Source: Ornithodoros turicata
Lineage: Eukaryota; Arthropoda; Arachnida; Ixodida; Argasidae
Direction: 5' to 3'
Length of the DNA: 64,000 bases
NCBI RefSeq assembly: GCF_037126465.1
Contig: NC_088210.1
Span: 12,422,011-12,486,010 of the forward strand
Each line of letters starts with the position of its first letter. The first letter of the stretch is position 1. This document shows, piece after piece, positions 53,500-63,977 of this stretch. The notes below the pieces were generated by a model. The model was not told the origin of the DNA, did no database searches, and saw nothing but the letters and a program-made list of their open reading frames with translations. Both the position numbers and the translations under genes were made by a program.

Positions 53500-53742
53500 A
53501 TGTTGTGTTCGTCTGTTGCTTTGTGTTCGTCGTGAGGTGACCCAGGTTCGAGTACGCGCAACGGTTGTGCTGCCTGGTTGTTTTCCCTGGGTTTTCCTCA
53601 TACGCTTTAAGACAACTGTCGGCACAGTTCCCTGTGAAGTCGGCCCAGGACGCACTGTCCCCCCCTGCGATAGTAGTGACGTTGCTCGCCTAAGCCCTGC
53701 CCACTACTGCAAGCAGTTCCACCACCACCACCACCCACCACC
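53500..53742 (+). mobile_element. tRNA-derived SINE, diverged head
   Basis: The B box CCAGGTTCGAGTACGC is followed by the shared body (TTTTCCCTGGGTTTTCCTCA, GTGAAGTCGGCCCAGGACGC) and a CACCACCACCACC tail. The A box region is weak. Confidence 0.75.
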
Positions 53743-53744
53743 TT

Positions 53745-55610
53745 TTGTCTTAATTCTTCATTCAGCCACTACAATTTACGTTACTATCAACCGCCTGCTT
53801 CGGTTTGTGCGTCTGTACGTGAATGTGAGCGTGCGTGGAAGAAAGTATAACAGAGAATGGGTCTTGTCTTCGTCAACGAGGCCTTTGGTATGTTGACGAG
53901 AACACCACTGTGAGGTGGTGTAACTACTACACACTAACTACACTGCACTACACTGACTACACACCCGACCGGCAATCGTAGAGGAAGTGCAAGATCGAAT
54001 CCCACCACCGGCACTCGCTGACATTTCGTCGTGCAACATGTGTAAATATATCTAAATCTGTAAATCTACCTATCGTCAACGTCATCATCGTCATCATCAT
54101 TTATATCAACAAGTTCCACAAACGACTTTAAGCTGTGCAAGGTGAGAGGTGGCCGGTGAAACAGAAAAAGAGAAAAAAGGGAAGACTGAACCGAAAATAA
54201 AAGGAACACGCAAAGGAGCCCCACACACAACGACAGGTGGAGGATGCAAACACGCACTGCTTTCAATAAACAGCTGGAGAGTGTCGCGTTGATCTGTCGA
54301 GAAACACGAGTCCGGACAATATTTAATAAAGGCGCCGAACACGCGCGCGCGCGCGACGATTTTCGCGGACACGAAAACACCGACACTCTCGTCTAGGTCG
54401 TTTCTCGCCGGCTGCAACCAGCGACGACGAACAAGACGGCATGATGACACTAACACCAACCAGCAGGCGAAAAAAAATAAATAAAAATAAATAAAAGAAA
54501 ACAAGTAACAGTAGAGAAAACGAAGCTCTACGATGAGTGAAGAGCCGTATATATAGTGATACAGGGATCGCAATAAAAGGTTGCTATGGAGACAGCTTGC
54601 GATGACATCTCGAAGCCTCGGCGTTCCTAAAGCAGAGAAAGAGAGTCTGCAGATGCGATTCAATTAGCATGGTTTTTTCCTCGCAGGATTTCTTTTCACT
54701 GACGGCTATGTCGTCGTTACCGGGAGGCCGCGGAGTTCCGCCAGGAACCGCAAATGACTTGGCAACACTTGAGACGACGTGTACGCAAAGGAAACGTCGT
54801 GTGCAAGACGTGCAAAATAATAAAGTAAAGAGAAAGTGCGTAGACCTGAAGGGGGATTTTCCAGTACACTTGGCGTGGTTGAGTGTTATGATCCAAATGA
54901 AGCCTCGAGAATCAGTGAGAGAACTTGAGTGAGCGGAAGAGAGAGATATCAGTTGTTTCCAGAACAAGCATACAAGAGAGTATATACAGGGTATCCCAGC
55001 TAAATGCGAACAGATTTTTAAAAAAAACTATATATATATATCACTTTTTTCGAGATGAAATCAATTGCAACATATCATATGCTGAAGGGCACTCATTACG
55101 AGGGCACCAGCGAACTCCTGAGGCAGTGTCCTAATTGACTTTCAAAAATTAACTTCTTAATTATAAAGGCTACGAAGTTGTCCCAATGAGAATATCTGAT
55201 CCCTTCGGTCACCTGATATCGTAGCCTTTTTCAGAACAAAAATCCGTTCGATAGATCGTCCGCAAAAAAAATCGAGAAGAAACACCTGTTTTTTTTTTCT
55301 TTATTTTGTTAATTGCGCATCTTCGAACACGCGTCTTTCCTTCACCCAAAAGGTGAGAGGGTGAAGGAGCACAGTGGCAGCCGCCCCTTCACCTTGTCGT
55401 GCATCCTCGGCCCTTGGGACACCGCGGCCCACTCCAGGGCGGCCTTTCGTCATGTAGTTGGTTCTTTGGAGGCGACTGGCCTAAAGGACTCATTGTGACC
55501 ACGACAGCGCCCTCGGACATCCCCACCATCAGGATCGGGACCACCATCGTCACTCCGATCGTCACCGTCATCTCTCACCATCGTCTTCAATCATATTAGA
55601 CCCCCTAGTT
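53745..55610. other. Unassigned stretch
   Basis: It includes an imperfect GTCATC tract at 54075-54100. ACAGGGTATCCCAGCTAAAT near 54986 resembles a TA-type MITE end without a partner. Open frames of up to 185 codons on the minus strand have no recognised domain. Confidence 0.35.
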
Positions 55611-55611
55611 A

Positions 55612-56155
55612 CACTCTCAGAAGAAAGGGTGGAGCAGTTACACCCTTTAGGAGGTAACACTTGTCGCATATGTTGTGCCTAAAAGGTTGCAAAGCCTTCT
55701 CCCTTCTACCTCACTCTCTGCCACGAATGATAGGTTTACAACTTCTGATTCGGTGAGTGAGGGGGGCGTACGCCTTTTTGTAGCAATTTGGATATATGAT
55801 AATTGCTTTTACCACCCTTTTACACCCTTTATCAGACGCTATGTTGATCTACACTCTTAAAAATGAACTTCACCTCATAGCACGCTCCTAGCCAACCATT
55901 ATGTCGAATGATATCGTTATCTGCCCTGATTTGTTGAAAACAGGGGGCGTACGCCATTTCTGTGACACTTATGCTGTTCATAATTGTCACAGAAAAGGCG
56001 TACGCCCCGTGTTTTCAACAAATCAGGGCAGATAACGATATCATTCGAGATAATGGTTGGCTAGGAGCGTGCTATGAGGTGAAGTTCATTTTTAAGAGTG
56101 TAGGTGGTAACTATACAGAAGTTACCATCTTTTCACTCCCTTTTTTCTTAGAGTG
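55612..56155. mobile_element. Family F MITE carrying A12
   Basis: Ends are CACTCTCAGAAGAAAGGGTG and, on the other strand, CACTCTAAGAAAAAAGGGAG, flanked by TA. Words CACCCTTT/AAAGGGTG are iterated. A segment at 55740-55800 (GGGGGGCGTACGCCTTTTTG) looks like an older half of a family A palindrome. Confidence 0.85.
55852..56100. mobile_element. Family A palindromic MITE A12
   Basis: A complete 249-bp copy, TA on both sides, inserted within family F. It is closest to A2 (CACCTCATAGCACGC, GGGGGCGTACGCC variants). Confidence 0.92.
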
Positions 56156-57394
56156 TATCGGGTAGCGTTCCACTCCTAGAGTGGAAAATCTCCCCACTTC
56201 ATCGTCAGAATATACTGGTTGTTGTTGTTGCATCGTGTGAAATTTAAATCGAAATTTATACGCGAACAGCGTAAAGAGAAATCACTCCGTGCGGTGATTT
56301 CAGTCTGTTAATAAAATCCGGCGCGTGATGGTTAAAAATATACGGCTCGTCCCTATGAGCTCGGCGAAGAACCATTGGAGTTGCTTTCAGTTGTCTTGCT
56401 TACAGACCTTGCATGTTACTCCCTGTGACCCTGCAATACATTCCGTGCGTATTCGCGCGCATTGATGTTTCCACGTCACTTACTCTGTTGAAACCCTCTC
56501 TGCATCAAACACTTCAGTCATATCCCAGCGAGGAGAGCACATAATCTCTCATGCACTTTGTATGACATGAAACGAAACAAAAAAAAGAATGAAGTACCTT
56601 CTTCCCTATTTGCATGTCTTAAAGAGACAAAGCAGTATTATTCTGCTCAGAACCTGCACACAAAAGGAATTTTGATGCAACGACATTCTCTTTTTCGAGT
56701 GCACGAGACGTCGTGTTGGTTTTTATATTTATTTCCGCCAATCAAATGTGTGCAAACGTATGCTGGAACGTTACCGAACCCCCAAGTCTCTCTTTTGAGC
56801 GGCGACAAGATTAGGCAGGCAGCCGAGTGGGGGACGAAAAATCAAAGCGGGCGAGCAGGCCCACTTCACAGCGTCTTTGTACATTCTTCGAGCTTTCTGC
56901 GCATCAGGTCACGTTCGTAGGGTCGTATTGAGAGCATCGCGCTGGCGGAATAGAAATAAAAAGTCCAAGTACTTCCGACCGGGAGCGGTGCAACAGCGGC
57001 GCGGTTTCCTGCGCGAGTTTTTTTTTTTTTTTTTTATCTGTCTTCTTCGCGTGAAAGAGGAAGAATCTTCCTTTTGCCCGCACCCCGTTCCTTATTAAGG
57101 GGTAATTTTCTTAAAAGCTCCGGGAAGCAGAAAGCGATATCAGTTTTAAAATATCATCTGGGAGGCTTGCTGCAACGTATATTACGTCCTAATTGAAGAT
57201 CGTCATGCCTGTCAGCACAGGGGATGTGCCTTGTGCACTCGAAGACGTGCTAAAAAGTGGAAAGGGAGAAAGTGGAATTTTAGTCATTTTAAAAGACTAG
57301 ACGCGTTGCAGAAGTCATTAGACCAATTCGGGGTTGAATGCGCGGAAATTTATGCAAAGTTTTTGGGACTATTTGTAGCATTGGGGAGGGGGGA
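56156..57394. other. Unassigned stretch
   Basis: It contains TTAAAGAGACAAAG near 56618, a possible lone TTAA-type end, and an 18-base T run near 57018. No gene recognised. Confidence 0.35.
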
Positions 57395-57535
57395 GGGATA
57401 AAGATCGGGATCTGAGGAGGCGACGGTACACGAAAAGTTACAAAGTGCCAGTGTGATGGGTACTCGAACCTACATCTCTCTGATTGCCGATCATGTGTGT
57501 TGCCGATTCCACTATATGCCATTACCGCCCTTCGT
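57395..57535 (-). repeat. tRNA-derived SINE, third head type
   Basis: The minus strand reads GGCGGTAATGGCATATAGTG (A box region), then GTAGGTTCGAGTACCCATC (B box). It continues into CACACTGGCACTTTGTAACT, unlike the other SINE bodies here. Confidence 0.65.
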
Positions 57536-57599
57536 CAACATATCAAGGACTCCTTTGTAAGGACAAGGGCACGCATTCACTCTGACGCATTCTCTCTTA

Positions 57600-58275
57600 T
57601 ACGTCATGTCACACGTGCAGTCTTGAATGATCATTGAAAGCAATGGCGATTGAACTACGGTCACTGAATTGGGGATTCAGTGACTTTATCCAGTTGCGAG
57701 GGGTGCCGAAATAGCTTGCCGTTGTTGGCCACACATGAGTGGACATCGTCACGACTATAGCCAAACGAAAAAAAAGAAAGAAAGAGAGAAGGTAAGAGGT
57801 AAAGGCAGGATGAACGGTACTGATGAGACGGAAGTGCACTGTGGATGCGAGGTGCACTAGATGGGTCTTTGCACGAGGCCCGTTTCTTGGAGGAAACGCA
57901 CGAGGTGCGAGTTTTCGTAGTTCGTTCTGTACTGATTTTATCCAGTGGCTTTAGCCCCAATGACTTTACCCCCAATCCAGTAGTTTTATATTGAACATGC
58001 GTGTCGCGCCATCAAGCGGGTAACTTGTCAACCTGTGAGGCGACGTTGGGACCAATGCTACCTGACAGACTGACAAGTTATACACTTGATGGCGCTACAG
58101 GCATGTCCACTGCAAGGTAGCATTAGCATTGGCATTAATTAGCAGGCAGCATACCATCCCGATGCTCCATGACAGGTCGACACGTTACACGTTTGGTGGC
58201 GCTGGTATAGCATGTTCAATGGCCATCATTGCTTTCAATGATCATCGAAGGCTGCCCGTGTGAGAGGGGTATTAC
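57600..58275. repeat. Family O foldback copies, disrupted
   Basis: GTCTTGAATGATCATTGAAA at 57620 is an arm fragment. A larger arrangement at 57990-58275 has GCGCCATCAAGCGGG facing CACTTGATGGCGC and CACGTTTGGTGGCGC, and ends GTGTGAGAGGGGTATTA. It is at least two overlapping copies. Confidence 0.6.
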
Positions 58276-58382
58276 ATTTTCTTCCATGTACTCTAACATT
58301 CACACATAGACGAGCAAACTGAGGCGGGCGGCGTATATGATAGTAACGTAAATACGTCTAGCTTCGGCGTTGGGGAAGCTTA

Positions 58383-58601
58383 TACCCCTGTCACGCTGCA
58401 GTTTTCAATGATCATTGAATTCAATGGTCATTGGACACGCGCGTGGTGCCGCCAAGCGTGTAACGTGTTGACTTCGCAAAAAGCATTGAATCCAATGCTC
58501 CCTGAAAGGTTGACATGTTACACCCTAGATGGCGCTACGCGCGTGTTCAATGACTATTGGTTTCAATTATCATTGTAGACTGCACGTCTGGCAGGGGTTT
58601 T
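58383..58601. mobile_element. Family O foldback MITE, best copy
   Basis: It starts ACCCCTGTCACGCTGCAG and ends CTGCACGTCTGGCAGGGGT. Arms include CAATGATCATTGAATTCAAT and CAATTATCATTG, and inner blocks GCCGCCAAGCGTGTAACGTG and TTACACCCTAGATGGCGC. Confidence 0.75.
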
Positions 58602-58604
58602 AAT

Positions 58605-60650
58605 TGTTGTGTTCATCGTAATTGTTATCTCATCGTCTGCAGTTTCAGTTGAAGCGGGGAATAATGTAGAGTAAACTAGGAGGAGAGAAGCTGGAATATG
58701 CTCGCTGACTCCCTCATTGTTTCTTTTTCTTTTTTGGTGTGGTTCAGTAGCAACGACTGCCTTTATTTTGCAATACCGGATATCGTGTTCGTTAGAGCTC
58801 GAAATGGCCTATGCATGCGTACGTCGTTTCACTCTTGTTGATTGTTGGTTCCGGCAAGTAAGAATGTAACTATATCCGCTACGATGAACAATGGAAAACC
58901 TACGGATTGGTTCGCGGTTTCTCATGCTTGGGGTTGGGTCCTACGTTTCATTTTCCGCAACGTAAGTTCGGTTGCCTCATTATTCGTTAATACGATACCT
59001 ATTAAAATTTATCAACGGAAGAAAAGAAAAGAAAAAAGCTGTGCTCGCTTGCTCGCTAATAACGGTTCAGCAACACCGGGAAAAAAAAATATTACTCAGA
59101 ATTCGCTTGGAAATGACTTTTTTACGGCTGGTTTGCGATGACGTTGCTAGCTGCATTAGCTTCGATTTTTCTGTCTAATTAATCCTTTCCTTACCCCGAC
59201 GATCAATGCATAAAAGTCCATACTCATTGAGAGTCATCCACGCCTGAAATGTGGGACACCACGCGGAAGTGATGATTTTCGTTGATAAGCTTTACCCGTT
59301 ATTTTTCTTACGTGGCTTGAGAAGCAGTGGAGGCACAGTTTCCGTCAATCCACGTTTCTGTGGTATTTCTTTTTCTTTTTTCACTTTTTTGGTTGAGATT
59401 GATTATAGAAATACTTTTCTTTCTTTTCTTTTTTTTTCTTTTTGTTATATGAGCTCCATACCCCTTGTTTTTGTTTCGTAATGTCAGTGGGCAAATGTGA
59501 ACGCCGAAACTGCAGTGGGACGTGGTTGGGAAAATAAAGGTGATGGTTTTTCCCTACTATACATAGTATTCCTATTTCTAATAAGGTTTTCCCGAACGCG
59601 TTTAAGCTATCGGTGAAGGGGTTTCATGACACGTGCCTTTTTGGAGCTCAACAGGGATGGAACTTTCATACACGTACGAACTTGAGAACCGAACACTTAT
59701 AGCTTTTGGCTTATGACGTCAGGAGTTATCGAGAGGGGAGAATTAGTTGTTGACGATGATGATGACGGGAGAAAAAAATATGGAGATGTGAGCCCTCTTA
59801 CCGCGGGACCAGCTACTCCAGATCAAGTAAAAAAAAGAACGAAAGAAAAAGGAAGAAATCTTGTAACTGGAGAGTTGGTAGCAGAAATATTCATAATATA
59901 TACATTGATTTGGTTTCGAAACGTTTCCCTGAAGGGATTATGAAATTCCCGCAACTCTCCACAAGACGCTTGCTAGGAACATTTCATTTTTTTCAACTTT
60001 ACAGAGAGTAGTCGCCTCAATGCACGCATTGTCGCGAGCTTCTCTCTGTTTTGCACATGCGCATCACAACGCGAAACTCATCGTCAGCATCGTTTCAAAG
60101 AGTTTTATCATGTTTCTTACGTCTTCACACAGCGCTATTGCTCGGTGATAATGCTATCATCCCTTTCAGTAGAGTTGTCAATTTTTTAAAAGACATTGGA
60201 ATTGTGAATCTTTTGTAGTTTTAGGCTTGCATTTTATTTGTTGCTTCTCTCCTTTTTAAACATCGCACCTATTTTTAACTAGTTTAACACATTTTAATCA
60301 CAGTGTTGGCGCATTGTGACTTGTGTTGCCGATGCGCCGGTAAAAGTCCAATCATCATCATCGTCGTCATCAACATTTCATCTTGTTGAGTAAATCGGAC
60401 TAAATCTTTTTTTTTTTTTTCAATTCCATGTTACTTGAGCAAAGCAACTGTGGCTATGAGCGCTATGTGTTCCAGCACTCCTGTGTATGGGTTCCCGCCT
60501 CCTGCCTGGTCCGCACTATTCCGTTTCAACACGTCCGCGGCCAGCGTCTCTGTTTGACTGATGCATAGGTTTCCAGTTCACGTCCGCACTTTTGCGACGA
60601 TACTGTACGAGAAGTGGTGATTACCTGAAGTGAAGTAAAAGAAGCTAAGC
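58605..60650. other. Unassigned stretch
   Basis: About 2 kb with T-rich tracts (59360-59450, 60405-60420) and a few short frames. No gene or element recognised. Confidence 0.35.
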
Positions 60651-60651
60651 A

Positions 60652-60766
60652 GTGGTGGTGGTGGTGGTGGTGGTGGTGGTGAGGGAACTGTTTGACGAAG
60701 TCGGGGGCGACTTCACATGGAACTGCGCGCATATTTGTCATAACGCCGTCTGAGGAAAATGCACGC
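60652..60766 (-). repeat. Decayed SINE body with (GGT)n
   Basis: The minus strand carries CCTCAGACGGCG and AGTTCCATGTGAAGTCG, remnants of the shared SINE body, and a long CACCACCACC tail (the GGT run at 60654-60681). Confidence 0.55.
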
Positions 60767-61150
60767 AAAGCACCCAGACGGCAGCACGAAGTAGTCGTTG
60801 AGTCACTCTCCAAAATGGCACCGCTGTGATGGGGGGGTATCGTTTATCTAAAGAAATAAAAAAAAAAATAAGAAAGAGAGAGCGGTCTGCCTGCCGAGAC
60901 GGGCGGCAAATTGCCACAGAGAGAAGAAAAAGAGCAAGAAAGGCAAGAAAAAAGAAGAAGAAAAAAACTGGATACAGCAACTAGACACACGACACATGGC
61001 TATGTTACGTTCAGTGCAAAGTTCGGTGACTGTGCCATCCGGTTGTCACCTTCGGCTCACATCATATATAGGTTCATCATAATCGCTTTCAGCTGGTCAC
61101 AGGTTCGTTGTTCACAGTTATTGGTTGTTGGTAACTCACTTCACAGTTCA
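60767..61150. other. Unassigned stretch
   Basis: A-rich GAAAAAGAAG tract near 60920-60966. Nothing else recognised. Confidence 0.35.
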
Positions 61151-61157
61151 CAGTTCA

Positions 61158-61407
61158 ACCAGCTCCTGTGGCTCAGTGGTTAGCGTGCTGGCCATGTCAC
61201 GACGAGACTGGGAGGTACCCGGGTTCGAATCCCGGTGCCGGCAGTGCTGTCTGGGGTTTTTCCTGGGTTTTCCTCAGACGCTTTCAGACATATGTCGGCA
61301 CAGTTCCCTTAGAAGTCGGCCCAGGACGCACATTCCCCCAGGGCGTGAGTTGTGACGTTGCCCACATACGTGAGGCCGACAACGGCAAGCCCTATCACCA
61401 CCACCAT
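61158..61407 (+). mobile_element. tRNA-derived SINE, best-preserved copy
   Basis: CAGTTCA lies at 61151-61157 and 61408-61414. The head has TGGCTCAGTGGTTAGCGTG (A box) and CCCGGGTTCGAATCCCGG (B box). The body has TTTTCCTCAGACGCTTTCAG and GAAGTCGGCCCAGGACGCAC. The tail is CACCACCACCAT. Copies at 47052, 53500 and 60652 share this body and tail type. Confidence 0.9.
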
Positions 61408-61546
61408 CAGTTCACAGTGTTGTCTATTTCTTCTTTGCTGTCAGAAAATACCTAGGAGGTTACTCTCCTTCATGAAATCTATAGGACTATGATATGTGTT
61501 GCCCGCCGCGTTGACATTGGTCCAGTTTGGTAAATGAGTGAGTCCT

Positions 61547-62035
61547 CCTTTTTTTATTCAATTAGGCGTTTCCTTTGCTGTTCGTATGTTCTGCAGTGAA
61601 GCAAGATATGTTCCATATTTTCCTCGACATCACAGGTGGTACACAGCACACCTTTACTTCGTCCTGTGATGCAGAGGAAGTTCTTAGTCTTGGCACTTCG
61701 AGTTCGCAATCTGTGATGGCTTGCGAAATCTATGACAGATTCGCACTCCACTGCACCACCAATGTTTCTGACATACATGTCACGATGTCTTTCAACTTCC
61801 CTCGTTCTCGCTTGATTGGTCCACGGTCAAGTCCAGCTGCCCAACGCCAAACCCTAAAAGCGCTATGCTCGCCTCTCCGGACGCTGCAAGACCGCCGACA
61901 AATACGGGATCGCAAATAAAACAAATCTTCCTTCTTTTCATGAAGGCATTGACGAATGCAAGACACGATTTAAAGATGCATTCCTGAATCGATTTCATGC
62001 GCTTAAAATACAAGTGCCACCCGAACCAGTTTGAG
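61547..62035 (-). pseudogene. LINE 3'-terminal relic with C-terminal Cys/His motif
   Basis: The minus strand encodes VLCTTCDVEENMEHILLHCR and then TYEQQRKRLIE, followed at once by a stop in AATAAAAAAA. CxxC-(N)-EHxLxxCxxY is the standard motif after the RNase H region of several LINE clades. Upstream frames (NQARTREVERHRD, HHRLRTRSAKTKN) fit the same tail but are broken by stops. The rest of the element is missing. Confidence 0.7.
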
Positions 62036-62510
62036 CGTAAACATTTTGTACGGGGTAAATCTCAGCCAGCTTCACCGCATTGACTGTTGAACATCGATAA
62101 CGGGCTGGAACGGTGATGCTCGAATCATCATTTCAGATTATGGCACCATTTGTAAAGACGCCGGGAAAGAAATATTGCCTATTTAAAGTCCCTGTTACGA
62201 TGGGTTAAGATATACGCCTTGCTCCGACACGGCAAGAAATCTTCCGCAAGCACCGTGCCTGGCGCTGCTGGAACCATACAATGAGGAGGAATGTTTGCGT
62301 ATTTATTCAAAGAAAGGAACGCTCTGTATTCGGTGCTTTATGGCTACTGTTGTGTGTAAGGCACGGGCTCCCTCGCTGCATGCATCTTCGGTGTGCTGTG
62401 GTATCAATTTTAATTTCACGGCGAGTATTGCTCCGTGGTATTATATATCTAGAAAGAATCCGACGTTCGGAGCGTTGTCGATTTTGTAGCAAATGTAAAA
62501 GCGCAGGGTA
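62036..62510. other. Unassigned stretch
   Basis: No gene or repeat recognised before the SINE target site. Confidence 0.35.
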
Positions 62511-62523
62511 TATCAATCGCGAC

Positions 62524-63286
62524 CAGCTCCCGTGCATAGTGCACTCTAAGAGAAAAAAAAAGGAGTAAAACGGGGAGTAATTGCAGCTTATACTCCCCAT
62601 TTTAGCTCCCTAACCCGACATTTAGTCCCGACATTTACTCCCCCAGGAACTGCAAATTGTCACTAAACTTCGCGAATGGTCTCCTGAATGCAAAAGTCTA
62701 CGTAAATATGTGCCCTTGGTGAATTTGAACGACATAAGGCTGTATAACTCAGACAACGTAGCAATTTTCCAGCCACACAGAATAGGAAACAGTTAGCGCA
62801 TCTTTCTTCGCAAATTGTGCCCTATAGTATGGCGCAAGATTTTATATCACTCGATATATCACGGTTGACGGATTGCTTGGAAGGATTTTCATGCATGCGC
62901 ACCAATTATGTACCTGGGACTCTTACAACAGCGCGTGAAATGCGGTCTTCGCTCTGTGACATTCATTTACTCCCGTGCATTTACTCCCGAAAGGGACTAT
63001 TTTTTGTGGCAATGCAATTACTCCCCAAAAGGAGTAAAAGTACTCCTTTTTTTCTTATGTGGTTGACTGGCATGTGACACAGGTTCGAATCCTGTCACCG
63101 GTCTGAGGTTGTTCCCTGGCTTTTCCGAATACCTTCCAGACTATACTGTTGGCACGATTCCCCTGAAGTCGGCCCAGGACGCATACTGATACCTCCCTGC
63201 CCCCCCTCTCTCCATCTGTCCATGTCTGTACGCCGCTCGTAGCCACAGTTGCTTCGCGGCGCTAACACGAAATTTAAAAAAGAAAA
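62524..63286 (+). mobile_element. SINE interrupted by E5
   Basis: The 13-bp duplication TATCAATCGCGAC lies at 62511-62523 and 63287-63299. The SINE starts CAGCTCCCGTGCATAGTG, is split by E5, then resumes GGTTGACTGGCATGTGAC. It carries the B box CAGGTTCGAATCCTGTC, the shared body, and the TTGCTTCGCGGCGCTAACAC tail with A-rich end. Confidence 0.9.
62542..63059 (+). mobile_element. Family E MITE E5
   Basis: It starts CACTCTAAGAGAAAAAAAAA and ends TTTTTTTCTTATG, having lost GAG from the terminal AGAGTG. TG on each side (62540-62541 and 63060-63061) is the duplicated target: the SINE reads ATAGTGGTTG when the element is removed. Confidence 0.9.
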
Positions 63287-63299
63287 TATCAATCGCGAC

Positions 63300-63571
63300 G
63301 TGAAGACGTACTGCTTGGGACAAAAGTTTACGGAACAGAAGGGGGGGTATCGCATTTCTCCACTGGCGTGACACCATATAGCAGCAAACGGGAGTGGACA
63401 CATACTGAGAGCTGAATAGAATAGCCGGTCACCCGTGTCTTATTCGATCTCTTCCTGATAGTTAGAAGGGGGGCCTATCAGGTGAAGAAAATGCGCCAGT
63501 GCCGTGTTCCGTGAACTTTTGTCCCAAGCTGTACCACTGGAAATTTACGCGGGGTCGGACAGGTACGAATA
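63300..63571. other. Unassigned stretch
   Basis: An inverted pair, GGACAAAAGTTTACGGAACA near 63318 and TTCCGTGAACTTTTGTCC near 63507, suggests a small TIR element of about 210 bp whose ends are not precise. Confidence 0.4.
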
Positions 63572-63971
63572 CACTGTAAACTTTTTCACACCTTTAAAGG
63601 TGTGCGCTTACGCACATTCAACCTGGTTGCGTAACATTGTATCTCCAGGATGATATTTTACAAAATTCGGAAAGCATTACAAAAGATCAGGTGTCAGTGC
63701 AAATCTTGCTTTCATTATGTCTTCGATATCGCAGATACGTGCTAATGCATACATGCATCGATACCGATAATCGAGCACGTGCAAGTGTCTACAATTACTG
63801 TTCAACAATGTTGAGACGTTGCGAGACTGAATTTTTGGAGGACAGACAACATTCGAGTAAAGAAAATTAGTGCGAAACCGTGCTCCTTTATGATGTTAAC
63901 AAAATTACACCGAAAAAGGCTTACGCCATGCACGTTATTACACCTTTAAAGGTGTGAAAACGGTTACAGTG
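63572..63971. mobile_element. Family J MITE with CACACCTTTAAAGGTGTG
   Basis: A 400-bp element with ends CACTGTAAACTTTTTCACAC and, on the other strand, CACTGTAACCGTTTTCACAC, flanked by TA. The 18-bp palindrome CACACCTTTAAAGGTGTG lies 15 bp inside the left end, and a near-perfect copy lies 15 bp inside the right. Confidence 0.9.
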
Positions 63972-63977
63972 TATATG

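Noticed and set aside
54106..54663. 185-codon minus-strand frame with hydrophobic stretch
   Set aside because: The FYLFFFACWL stretch comes from a low-complexity AATAAATAAA tract on the plus strand. Nothing else supports a membrane protein.
1956..56165. Recurring open frames across family A copies (AYASRFQQIRADNDIIRD, then GWLGACYAVKFIFKSV)
   Set aside because: The frame is the translation of the palindrome's conserved arm. It appears on both strands and in truncated copies with no start or stop conservation, so it is a by-product of recent copies and not a protein.
29143..63077. Recurring frame in family E (AQDFISLDISRLTVCFKVFS and onward)
   Set aside because: It follows the conserved non-coding core. 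E3 and E4 alter it freely and it has no domain resemblance, so I treat it as shadow coding.
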